DNA from: Tridacna crocea
Taxonomy: Eukaryota; Mollusca; Bivalvia; Cardiida; Cardiidae
Assembly: GCA_943736015.1 (NCBI GenBank)
Contig: OX031069.1
Location: 22,139,235 to 22,203,234, forward strand
Reading direction: 5' to 3'
Length of the DNA: 64,000 nucleotides
The notes under the pieces are model-generated. The model did no database searches and was not told where the DNA came from. It worked only from the letters and a program-made list of their open reading frames with translations. Shown in pieces: positions 59,101 through 64,000 of this stretch; the first letter of the stretch is position 1, and each line of letters opens with the position of its first letter. Both the position numbers and the translations under genes were made by a program.

Positions 59101-62100
59101 TAGTAGACTGTTAAAATGTAGCAGCAGTGAAAGTTTAGTGTTTTTTTTTTTCTTGAAAAAGCCTCTGGCCGAAATATTGAATTAAAGTTGACATGAGAAT
59201 ATATGCCTATTTTTTGACCTACAAAAAACTCTCACAGTACACAAAGGAGAAATATTCAAAAGCAAGGGGAACCTTGTAGGAGAAGAAAGGCACTTGCTTA
59301 TGACTATTTATTGTTTCTCATCCCACAATGTATTCAAACAGCAGTCTATTCAATTATCAATCAGGCTATATTGGCTCATATGGAAGTTGGTGAATTGCTG
59401 GATATGTATGCGTGTCAAAACCTTGCAAGCTTGTGGGTAAAATACGCAAAAAGATAAGTTTAGGAATTTTTTAAAAATTTGAGAAATTTCCATGTGGCAA
59501 AAGTTTCTTTTTATACATTTTTTTTTTTTATTCACTTCATGGGCCACAAGTTTGCAACTTTGCAATGCCAACATTTAAAAAATTGATAATGGTTATTAAT
59601 CATTTATAACAGGAAATACAAGAACTGATTACATCATGGAGGGAGCACATACAGACTTGTGATAGGATATTTTTGAGGGCTCCAAGTTTTAACAGAAAGA
59701 TTTTCTTTGGAGGAAAATCCCCACCATTCCAGAAAGATGACCTGCGCATCAGACTTATTCCATTCCAAACTCGTCGACCAACATTTAATGAAGTGAGGAG
59801 AGTATATGAAATGCTGTCTTCTATTGAATGCTATGGTAAGTTTACTACATAAAAATGCTGTAAAGTTAAACCTTGGTGTGCCACCTGCATGCACTCAGCA
59901 GCCAGCTGTGATTAATATTTACTGGATGACGTAATTGTACACTAATTTACAAGCATTTGCATTCAACAAATCAAATGTGGTTCAAAAACCTGGGAATTGT
60001 CTTTGAAAGGCTAAAAGCTTTCTGAGAAATGAAGCTTACTTTTATTTCAAGTCCTGTGTGATACTGTAGCTACTTGTACTTCAAAACCGAAGTGATCCTG
60101 TAATGACATGTAAAAACTTAGATGATTCTGGAACAGTTACATATCCATATATGGAGTGCAACACACGAAAAGGTGCATTCGGACATTTGCGTAAAGTGTC
60201 GTCCCGGATTAGCCTGCGCAGTCCGCGCAGGCTAATCCGAGACGGCACTTTACGACTACATTAGATTTTCTGCTACAGTAGACTTGCGTAAAACAGAAAA
60301 TCACATAAAATCGGAAAGTGTCGTTTCGGATTAGCCTGTGCGGACTGCACACACTGATCCGAGACGACACTTTACGCAAATGTCCGAATGACCCTTTTCG
60401 CGTGTTGCACTCCATATGGTGTAGTTGCACCCAAAAACAAACAAAAAAATAATACTGTTTTATATCTCCACCAAGGTAATGGTATAGTTACCTTTCTAAA
60501 CCCAGGTCATGTTACTGTTACATGCCTACACATAGGAAATGTCATAGTTATGTGTCGAGACATAGGTAGTTACGTGCCAAAACCAAACATATTATCGTTT
60601 TATATCTCCACCAAGATAATGGTATAGTTACATGTCAAAACCTAGGTCATGTTACTGTTATGATTGTGGGAAAGAAAATATCAGGAAAAAAAGAATCAGG
60701 ATAAAAAGTATCGGAAAAAAAGAATCGGGGGGGGGGGGAAGGATCAGTTTCCTAAAAGAGACTCAATATGATATATCATGATGTAAAAATTTAGCTGAAA
60801 GATTATGATGACTTTGTTAAAGAAAAGAAAAAGTGACATTTACACATTTTTCTTTTTACTTTTTTTTTTGCCTTAGATTAAGAAGAAATGTGCAAGCGCT
60901 CATTATTGGTTGTTGACATCTGCAAGGGATTGGATCATAACCATAGTAATTAAAAGTGATTTTGACACAAATTTATTTGTTTAATTTTTGTAATGTGCGA
61001 TCTGTGTAAACTATCAATCCTAATTGAGGTCTAATTTTCAATTTGATTAAGTCACTAATTGTCATTTTATTTTATTTATGGTTGAAATATACACTTAACT
61101 TACAATATGAGGGTCATCCAATAACTAGCAAGACTGTAGTTATTGAAGAAATACCTGAACTAATTCTCATCCAATGTCCCTACATTCCTTCAATATAGGC
61201 TCCTTCCTTTTCAATGGCAGAATTCCATCAGTATCGGTGAGGAAGTCTTCTTATTCCTGTTGCTAGGCAACCAGAGATAATGCGGTACCTCTACTTCCAG
61301 GGCATCTAAATCCTCATAACGCACACCTTGCAATGGTTCTTTCAACTTAGGAAAAAAATCAAAGTCTGGAGGACTAATGTCTGAAGAATATGGAGAGTGC
61401 AGTAAAATGTCCCAGTTATAGAGTGTGATACTTTCGCAGGTGCATTAGGCCCCCTTTTCACAGAGCATGGCTCATTTATATGTCTAACAATAGATTATAC
61501 TATAATTGCATGTCTAAACAACCTAGGTGATGAGACAGATATCCAAGACTTTATACCACTCAGTCCACCCCAAGTCTTCAACAGAGACACAGGTCAATTA
61601 GAGATAAGAGATGAGACACAACTGTCACCCAAACACAGAAAATTGTACAACAGAAAGTTAAGAGGTTCTCCACTGGCTAATGAGAGTAGCCAAAATGCCA
61701 AAGATGAGGGAGGGAAAGGAAAGGTTGACACTAAACCTGAGGTGAAGAAGACTCCATTACCAGGTATTGACTATTGCTTATTAAATCTACCATATGGGTT
61801 GTGTCCGTGATTGTGAGTTAGAGCATAGGCCTCGTAACCATACTTTAGGACCATTCAATGGCACACATGTTTGGTACGAGTACTGGTGTATTTCCCTGGA
61901 AGTACAATAGAGAAGGATTAGTATAAGTTGCAACAAATTGTTTCTCAGTTGATGTAAAATAAGTAACTTCAACTGTACCAAACAATTTTGTGTTTTAATA
62001 AGCCTCTGAAAATAGGTTGGGAAAAGGAGAAAATGCAGTTAACCAGCATTTTCTCCTTTTTCCACAATATTATCTACCCTTTTCAAGACAAATTCCCTTT

Positions 62101-63800
62101 CTTGAGCCACTCTTGATTTGCAGAATGTAAATGATTTTCATGTGTAGATTTTGTCATAAAGTGTTTAATTTTTCTTGTGCTCAACTGAGTGGAGCATACA
62201 ATTTTAAAGTTTTGTCAAATGCAATACAATTAAAAAAATGTAGACATACTTTTTACTCAATCATGCATATCATTTCCTCTCCCTAACATAGTAAAGTAAT
62301 TATTTCATGAAGATTTTTCGGAACACCCTGGGGAAAAAGAAAGCTGCCTGTTAATGTTTTTTTCTTCTTTACCTACGTTATTTGTACCCTTCACACATTT
62401 GAGCCATATTGTTTACATCTGTCATGTTATTGTTGGGGAGAAAAGATCATGCTCGGTGTCAGCTTATCATAATCAGCATACCACAAAACACATCTGTATT
62501 GTTGGATAAGAGTTGAGATTTGACTAATTAACAAAAACCTTGTTCTTAACAACAGATCATGTACTAGAAGAAGAAAATCTTTCCTCAGAGACCTCAACTG
62601 CTAGTGAAACAGAGATGATCGAAGTTATGCAAACTATTTCAACACTGGATTTAAAAGGTTTTTCTTTTTGTTTTGTTTTCTTTGACTTTAGAAAAGGTTC
62701 TTACTTGGCTTAAAGGGGAAGGTGTAGAATTTGCTCACAAGAGAGCCGTGGTTCAATCCTCACTTGAAGCTCATATATATAGTTGAAATATCCTAGGGTT
62801 AGACACTTCAAAGTCCTGGCTTGGTTTGTTGTTGAAAGGTGGGACATAAATGAATAAGTAAGCTGATATGAGTGAAAATAATGACAGAAATTGCTAAAAA
62901 CACCATTCAATTAATGAGCAAGATTCACCTTTACTGAAGCTCTTTTATACTCCCATTAAATGAATGTTTTCGGGGCTATAGTGGAATCAGCCTGTCTGTC
63001 CTTGTGTCTGGCCGTTTGTCCATCTGTGTACAAAATAATTGTAATTTTGTGTCTCAAACTCCTCTAACAGTTTTTTCCTTCAATTGTATTGAAACTTTGC
63101 ACATATACTGATCATATGTTGAAGATTTGCAAGACGCAGTTTTCAAGTGTCAATTCTTCCTGGTTGAGGAATTATTTTCCCTTGGACTTGACATTTTTCT
63201 CTGTCAAAGCGCTGGCGGGGGTATTAAGTCATATTCAGTGACAGCTCTAGTTTCTTTTGATCCTCAAAGATTATTGATGTAGCCATAGTTTAATTTGATT
63301 TTAAACATGAATCTTAAGCCTTTACTAAATGACCCAGTTTTAGACTTGATGAAATTGAAAACTTTTGTAGACAGGAAATTATATGTTGCTGAAACTGGGG
63401 AATTATCTCTGAAAGGTAAAAAACGTGAAAAGGAGAAAATACTGGTTGCCAGCATTTTCTTCTTTTTGCACATAGTTTTCGAAAGGCTCTGCATTATGTA
63501 TGGAATTATTTTGTTTTCCATAGAATTTGGTGGGACAAAGAAACCCAAACGGAGAAAGAAAAGCGGAAGGAAAAGAAATGGTTTACAGAAATGTCAGCTT
63601 GAGCCAGAGTCTAATGTTATGGGTGGGTTAAAGTTAATTGTGAACTACTTAGATTATTGATGTTAAACTTTTAAGCTGGACTAAAATACTTCATGATTCC
63701 CATGGTTGGCCAACTAAAATTACTAATTGTCTATTGCAGAAGACTTTGAGGTCCCATGTGACTGTGCTATAAATCTTTTTCTGGCAATGTTTACCAATGT
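47019..63800 (+). CDS. ANKZF1: ANKZF1/Vms1 orthologue, spliced gene (3' end beyond window)
   Basis: Peptidyl-tRNA hydrolase of ribosome-associated quality control, which releases nascent chains from stalled 60S subunits. Eleven exons were read by hand with GT/AG borders and matching phases: 47019-47184, 48927-49030, 50343-50439, 51011-51168, 52822-52917, 54029-54144, 54465-54612, 59613-59835, 61527-61763, 62556-62657, 63524-63622; a twelfth from 63740 is doubtful. The first eleven give 515 codons plus 1 nt. In order: basic N-terminus; C2H2 finger (CNFC ... HYRSDWH) split by intron 2; acidic serine-rich linker; VLRF1 domain over exons 5-8 with [17 protein letters not shown], whose glutamine matches the catalytic Gln of Vms1/ANKZF1, then [14 protein letters not shown] and RRPTF; a charged tail with [12 protein letters not shown]. 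The family then has ankyrin repeats and a VIM motif, which are not in this window. The start ATG has a good context (A at -3, G at +4) and lies 136 bp after a MITE. Introns are full of MITEs. Identity is firm; the exact first and last exons are less so. Confidence 0.93.
47233..47469 (+). mobile_element. MITE-1 copy in ANKZF1 intron 1
   Basis: TTAACTCTTTACCACACAAT to TTTGGTAAAGAGTTAA. The hairpin centre has an extra TAGCTGGT insertion (AATGCTAGTTAGCTGGTTAC). Confidence 0.9.
47470..48367. other. ANKZF1 intron 1, no feature besides a repeat scrap
   Basis: The words AGCTTGCGAGGCAGTGTGAA and CCCTCTTCACAGAGCATTTC (48190-48270) recur in altered form at 32390-32460 and 61425-61480. They suggest an old interspersed repeat. 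Confidence 0.35.
48368..48600 (-). mobile_element. MITE-1 copy in ANKZF1 intron 1
   Basis: TTAACCCTTTACCATGCAAC to GTGGCAAACGGTTAA; intact hairpin 48477-48543. Confidence 0.9.
48662..48870 (+). mobile_element. MITE-1 copy, decayed
   Basis: TTAACCTTGTACCAAACAAT start; only part of the hairpin (GCAACAAGCAATTTTTC) is left. Confidence 0.45.
48927..49030 (+). CDS. ANKZF1: ANKZF1 exon 2, first half of C2H2 zinc finger
   Basis: Acceptor ATAAAG|TA, donor CAG|GTATCA, phase 1 in and phase 0 out. Encodes [19 protein letters not shown], including the two cysteines of the finger (C-x2-C). Confidence 0.9.
49071..49302 (+). mobile_element. MITE-1 copy in ANKZF1 intron 2, diverged
   Basis: TTCAACCCTTTACCACACAA start; hairpin broken (AAAATGCAGGGGACCCATAT). 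It begins about 40 bp after the exon 2 donor. Confidence 0.6.
49480..49697 (-). mobile_element. MITE-1 copy, diverged
   Basis: AAAACTTTGGACTTGTCCAA near the left; GTTACAAAGGGTTAA at the right. Confidence 0.65.
49712..49939 (-). mobile_element. MITE-1 copy
   Basis: TTAACTTTTTACCAAACGAC to GTGTGGTAAAGGGTTAA; hairpin 49826-49881. Confidence 0.9.
49993..50222 (-). mobile_element. MITE-1 copy, diverged
   Basis: TTAACTCTTCATCGGACAAA start, hairpin CTTGTAATGGCATTTTCTC, GAGAATTAA end. It ends 120 bp before exon 3. Confidence 0.7.
50343..50439 (+). CDS. ANKZF1: ANKZF1 exon 3, second half of C2H2 zinc finger
   Basis: Acceptor TCTGTTTTAG|AAG, donor CTCTG|GTAAGC (phase 1 out). Begins [18 protein letters not shown], which supplies the two histidines (H-x5-H) and the DWHRxNLK signature seen in ANKZF1 proteins. 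With exon 2 the finger is C-x2-C-x12-H-x5-H. Confidence 0.95.
50473..50700 (+). mobile_element. MITE-1 copy in ANKZF1 intron 3
   Basis: TTCACTCTTTACCAAACAAT to TTTGGTAAAGGGTTAA, starting about 33 bp after the exon 3 donor. Confidence 0.85.
50697..50795 (+). mobile_element. MITE-1 left-half fragment abutting the previous copy
   Basis: TTAACCCTGTACCCAAAAAT to AAAATGCTAGTAACAGG; shares the TTAA at 50697-50700. Confidence 0.45.
51011..51168 (+). CDS. ANKZF1: ANKZF1 exon 4, acidic serine-rich linker
   Basis: Acceptor TTTTCCAG|GA, donor CAG|GTACTT, phase 1 to 0. Encodes [16 protein letters not shown] and more Ser/Glu-rich sequence. A SISGSE-type acidic stretch is found at this place in vertebrate ANKZF1. 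Confidence 0.92.
51233..51461 (-). mobile_element. MITE-1 copy in ANKZF1 intron 4
   Basis: TTAACTCTTTACCACACGAG to GTGTGGTAATAGTTTAA. It is preceded at 51195-51226 by a solo MITE end (TTAACCCTTTACCACTCAAT). The hairpin has coupled ACACT/AGTGT changes. Confidence 0.95.
51462..52821. other. remainder of ANKZF1 intron 4, no feature seen
   Basis: AT-rich unique sequence. Minus-strand open frames of 60-86 codons (51590-52201) have no motif and no conserved splice signals. Confidence 0.4.
52822..52917 (+). CDS. ANKZF1: ANKZF1 exon 5, start of VLRF1 domain
   Basis: Acceptor CTGTACAG|GTA, donor AAG|GTATGT, phase 0 in and out. Encodes [20 protein letters not shown], the first strands of the release-factor-like VLRF1 domain. 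Confidence 0.92.
53042..53270 (+). mobile_element. MITE-1 copy in ANKZF1 intron 5
   Basis: TTAATCCATTACCACACAAT to ATCGTTTGTTAATGAGTTAA. Coupled ACACTGT/ACAGTGT substitutions in the two arms. Confidence 0.95.
53275..53572 (+). repeat. tRNA-derived SINE in ANKZF1 intron 5
   Basis: A head with the B-box-like GGGTTTGATCC (53334) and a body GATGATGGTTATGTGGGAAA ... CCAGGAAAGAATGGATGTG ... GCTGAAATAATATTG shared with 30.8 and 38.2 kb. Confidence 0.65.
53849..54010 (-). mobile_element. MITE-1 copy, decayed, next to exon 6
   Basis: AACTCTTTACCAAACCCCAA start, hairpin lost, GTGTGGTAAAGGGTTAT end. The exon 6 acceptor is 18 bp further on. Confidence 0.55.
54029..54144 (+). CDS. ANKZF1: ANKZF1 exon 6, VLRF1 core
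   Basis: Acceptor TTTTCTTCAG|AAT, donor AA|GTAAGT (phase 2 out). Encodes [18 protein letters not shown], the conserved hydrophobic core of VLRF1. A degenerate MITE ends only about 18 bp upstream, inside the polypyrimidine/branch region. Confidence 0.95.
54213..54358 (+). mobile_element. MITE-1 right-half fragment in ANKZF1 intron 6
   Basis: Right hairpin arm (CCTTTTCCCACAATGTTTTC) to TTTGGTAAAAGAGTTAA. Confidence 0.65.
54465..54612 (+). CDS. ANKZF1: ANKZF1 exon 7, catalytic loop of VLRF1
   Basis: Acceptor TTTCTATTTCAG|A, donor GAG|GTCAGT (phase 0 out). Encodes [17 protein letters not shown] and [15 protein letters not shown]. The Gln in RGTAQ aligns with the Gln needed for peptidyl-tRNA cleavage in this family. 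It is intact, so the protein is predicted active. Confidence 0.97.
54629..54850 (+). mobile_element. MITE-1 copy right after exon 7
   Basis: TTAACCTTTTGCTACACAAT start, 17 bp after the exon 7 border. Hairpin GGGAAAATGCTGGTTACCAG. A further decayed minus-oriented copy seems to occupy about 54850-55080. Confidence 0.65.
55151..56950 (-). mobile_element. Penelope-like retroelement, minus copy (5'-truncated)
   Basis: On the minus strand this reads from an RT segment ([20 protein letters not shown], 56937-56760) through motif A (CFDVF-L-PSVP type, about 56700), the motif-C region ([10 protein letters not shown], about 56400) and a Cys-rich linker (CNPGCENCG) to a GIY-YIG endonuclease region ([20 protein letters not shown]). 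The domain order RT-linker-GIY-YIG is that of Penelope-like elements. Sequence 5' of the RT segment is missing from this copy. Its outer end (55151-55200) is the inverse of 59160-59204. Confidence 0.88.
55302..56937 (-). pseudogene. Penelope-like RT/GIY-YIG reading frame, broken
   Basis: The two longest open pieces are 55568-56086 (RT thumb/linker with [15 protein letters not shown]) and 55302-55598 (GIY-YIG region), which overlap in different frames, so a frameshift lies near 55600. Stops interrupt the RT part around 56100 and 56440. The motif-C aspartate pair reads A-D. Not expected to make an active enzyme. Confidence 0.8.
56950..59004 (+). pseudogene. Penelope-like RT/GIY-YIG reading frame, broken, with internal duplication
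   Basis: Open pieces: 56950-57295 (N-terminal RT), 57494-57745 (motif [12 protein letters not shown]), 57960-58196 and 58309-59004 (linker CQPGCGNCG and GIY-YIG region). A stop at 57296, a frameshift near 57330-57350, and a stop at 57487-57489 break the RT. Motif C reads FIGD. In the last piece a 38-residue block starting [11 protein letters not shown] is repeated in tandem (114-bp period, units from 58632 and 58746). Confidence 0.8.
56950..59204 (+). mobile_element. Penelope-like retroelement, plus copy (inverted partner)
   Basis: Includes the N-terminal RT region missing from the partner ([18 protein letters not shown], 57115-57170), then the same RT, linker and GIY-YIG order as the minus copy, and ends with the same terminal sequence. 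From about 57325 to 59204 it is the inverted repeat of the minus copy. It lies in an ANKZF1 intron and carries many stops and frameshifts. Confidence 0.88.
59613..59835 (+). CDS. ANKZF1: ANKZF1 exon 8, end of VLRF1
   Basis: Acceptor CATTTATAACAG|GAA, donor CTATG|GTAAGT (phase 1 out). Encodes [19 protein letters not shown] and [19 protein letters not shown], both typical of the C-terminal VLRF1 half. It follows a 5.0-kb intron holding the Penelope-like pair. Confidence 0.97.
60130..60422. mobile_element. long foldback MITE with nested palindromes
   Basis: Outer inverted ends read ATATGGAGTGCAACACACGA on the left and the inverse before 60420. Inside them lie two short palindromes built from the same words: AAGTGTCGTC, GGATTAGCCTG and a GCGCAG/CTGCGC core, each about 60-70 bp. 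The outer arms extend for about 60 bp. There is no coding potential. It sits in the intron between ANKZF1 exons 8 and 9. Confidence 0.85.
61085..61425 (-). pseudogene. mariner-family transposase C-terminal remnant
   Basis: On the minus strand the segment translates to [17 protein letters not shown] followed by KLKEPLQG and a degraded tail ending LLVIG-PS. The SSD aspartate sits where mariner transposases carry the third catalytic Asp in a PYSPDLAP-type motif. Several stops follow. It lies in the ANKZF1 intron between exons 8 and 9 and only the last third of the gene is visible. Confidence 0.7.
61527..61763 (+). CDS. ANKZF1: ANKZF1 exon 9, post-VLRF1 linker
   Basis: Acceptor ACAACCTAG|GT, donor CCAG|GTATTG, phase 1 in and out. 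Encodes [20 protein letters not shown] then a Lys/Glu-rich disordered stretch. Assigned by splice phase, open frame through 237 nt, and position. Confidence 0.85.
61968..62168 (+). mobile_element. MITE-1 copy in ANKZF1 intron 9
   Basis: TTCAACTGTACCAAACAAT start; hairpin GGAGAAAATGCAGTTAACCA; right end AAAGTGTTTAA. Confidence 0.65.
62556..62657 (+). CDS. ANKZF1: ANKZF1 exon 10, acidic segment
   Basis: Acceptor TTAACAACAG|AT, donor AAAG|GTTTTT (weak), phase 1 in and out. Encodes [17 protein letters not shown], resembling the acidic motif just before the basic patch in vertebrate ANKZF1. Confidence 0.82.
62945..63235 (-). repeat. family-C element 3' half, inverted copy
   Basis: Reverse complement of 39837-40031 plus 40217-40300, without the TIR element that interrupts that copy: CAATTGTATTGAAACTTTGC, GAAGATTTGCAAGACGCAGT, GTTGAGGAATTATTTTCCC. 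Confidence 0.75.
63314..63523 (-). mobile_element. MITE-1 copy abutting exon 11
   Basis: TTAAGCCTTTACTAAATGAC start; hairpin GAAAATACTGGTTGCCAGCA. The right end merges into the acceptor region of exon 11. Confidence 0.6.
63524..63622 (+). CDS. ANKZF1: ANKZF1 exon 11, basic patch
   Basis: Acceptor TTTTCCATAG|AA, donor ATGG|GTGGGT, phase 1 in and out. Encodes [16 protein letters not shown], a nuclear-localisation-like basic cluster found at this position in the family. Confidence 0.85.
63740..63800 (+). CDS. ANKZF1: possible ANKZF1 exon 12 (end undefined)
   Basis: A good acceptor (GTCTATTGCAG|AA) in the right phase opens a frame [18 protein letters not shown] that continues to a stop inside the next MITE. 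No clear donor or ankyrin signature is seen, so the 3' border is a guess and the exon may be false. Confidence 0.35.
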
Positions 63801-63844
63801 GTTCTTTAAAGCCCAAAAAGACAAGATTGTTTTTGTCCCTGTTC

Positions 63845-64000
63845 AAGTCTTTACCAAAGTTTTGGATTTGTCCAGATTCTAAGCAATCGCGGGTGACACA
63901 TGAAGCTTAGCTCAGATGATGGAATTTGTTTTTTGTAAGGAGAGAGACTTTGCAGGGCAAGGAAAAAAAGGTAGAAAATATTTTGGGAAAAGGAGGAAAT
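63845..64000 (-). mobile_element. MITE-1 copy cut by the window edge
   Basis: AGTCTTTACCAAAGTTTTGG start. The left hairpin arm (GTAGAAAATATTTTGGGAAA) is reached at the edge. Confidence 0.6.

Overview
This window is repeat-rich, intron-rich animal DNA. The mix of repeats (elements with palindromic heads, internal tandem repeats of about 155-165 bp and GACGGACGG-type tails; tRNA-derived SINEs; Penelope-like and mariner remnants; several palindromic MITE families) points to a marine or freshwater mollusc, most likely a bivalve. That placement is inference from repeat style; no species can be named from the sequence alone.

Layout. 1-46.9 kb has no convincing protein-coding gene. It holds: a minus-strand interspersed repeat (1-795); a possible set of minus-strand terminal or non-coding exons (about 1.5-2.3 kb); a purine-rich tandem array of about 0.4-0.5-kb units (9.6-12.1 kb); a 480-bp tandem array (18.4-22.3 kb); a duplicated 1-kb segment (29.86-30.5 and 31.27-32.24 kb); nested palindrome-headed elements with central tandem repeats (32.6-40.3 kb); and an 84-bp satellite (40.3-43.7 kb). 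From 47.0 kb to the right edge lies one recognisable gene on the plus strand, an orthologue of ANKZF1/Vms1, the peptidyl-tRNA hydrolase of ribosome-associated quality control. Eleven consecutive exons with matching splice phases can be traced (515 codons plus 1 nt), plus a weaker twelfth. The ankyrin and C-terminal p97-binding parts would lie beyond the window. Its largest traced intron (54613-59612) carries an inverted pair of Penelope-like retroelement copies; another intron carries a mariner transposase remnant and a long foldback element.

The most striking content is a non-autonomous DNA transposon family, called MITE-1 here, with more than 45 recognisable copies or fragments, roughly one per 1.3 kb. 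Full copies are about 220-230 bp. They start and end at TTAA with short inverted termini of the type CYCWTTACCAMACRA, and have a central palindrome that in the best copy (10108-10178) is perfect, with 35-bp arms around one base. Copies inserted in tandem arrays (10002-10230; 43014-43242) can be compared with empty neighbouring units and show a TTAA target duplication, as in the piggyBac superfamily. A second TTAA family (MITE-2) hosts a MITE-1 insertion at 26545-26772, and several MITE-1 copies abut while sharing one TTAA. Plus orientation for MITE-1 is defined here as the ACACAATCCC-type terminus at the left.
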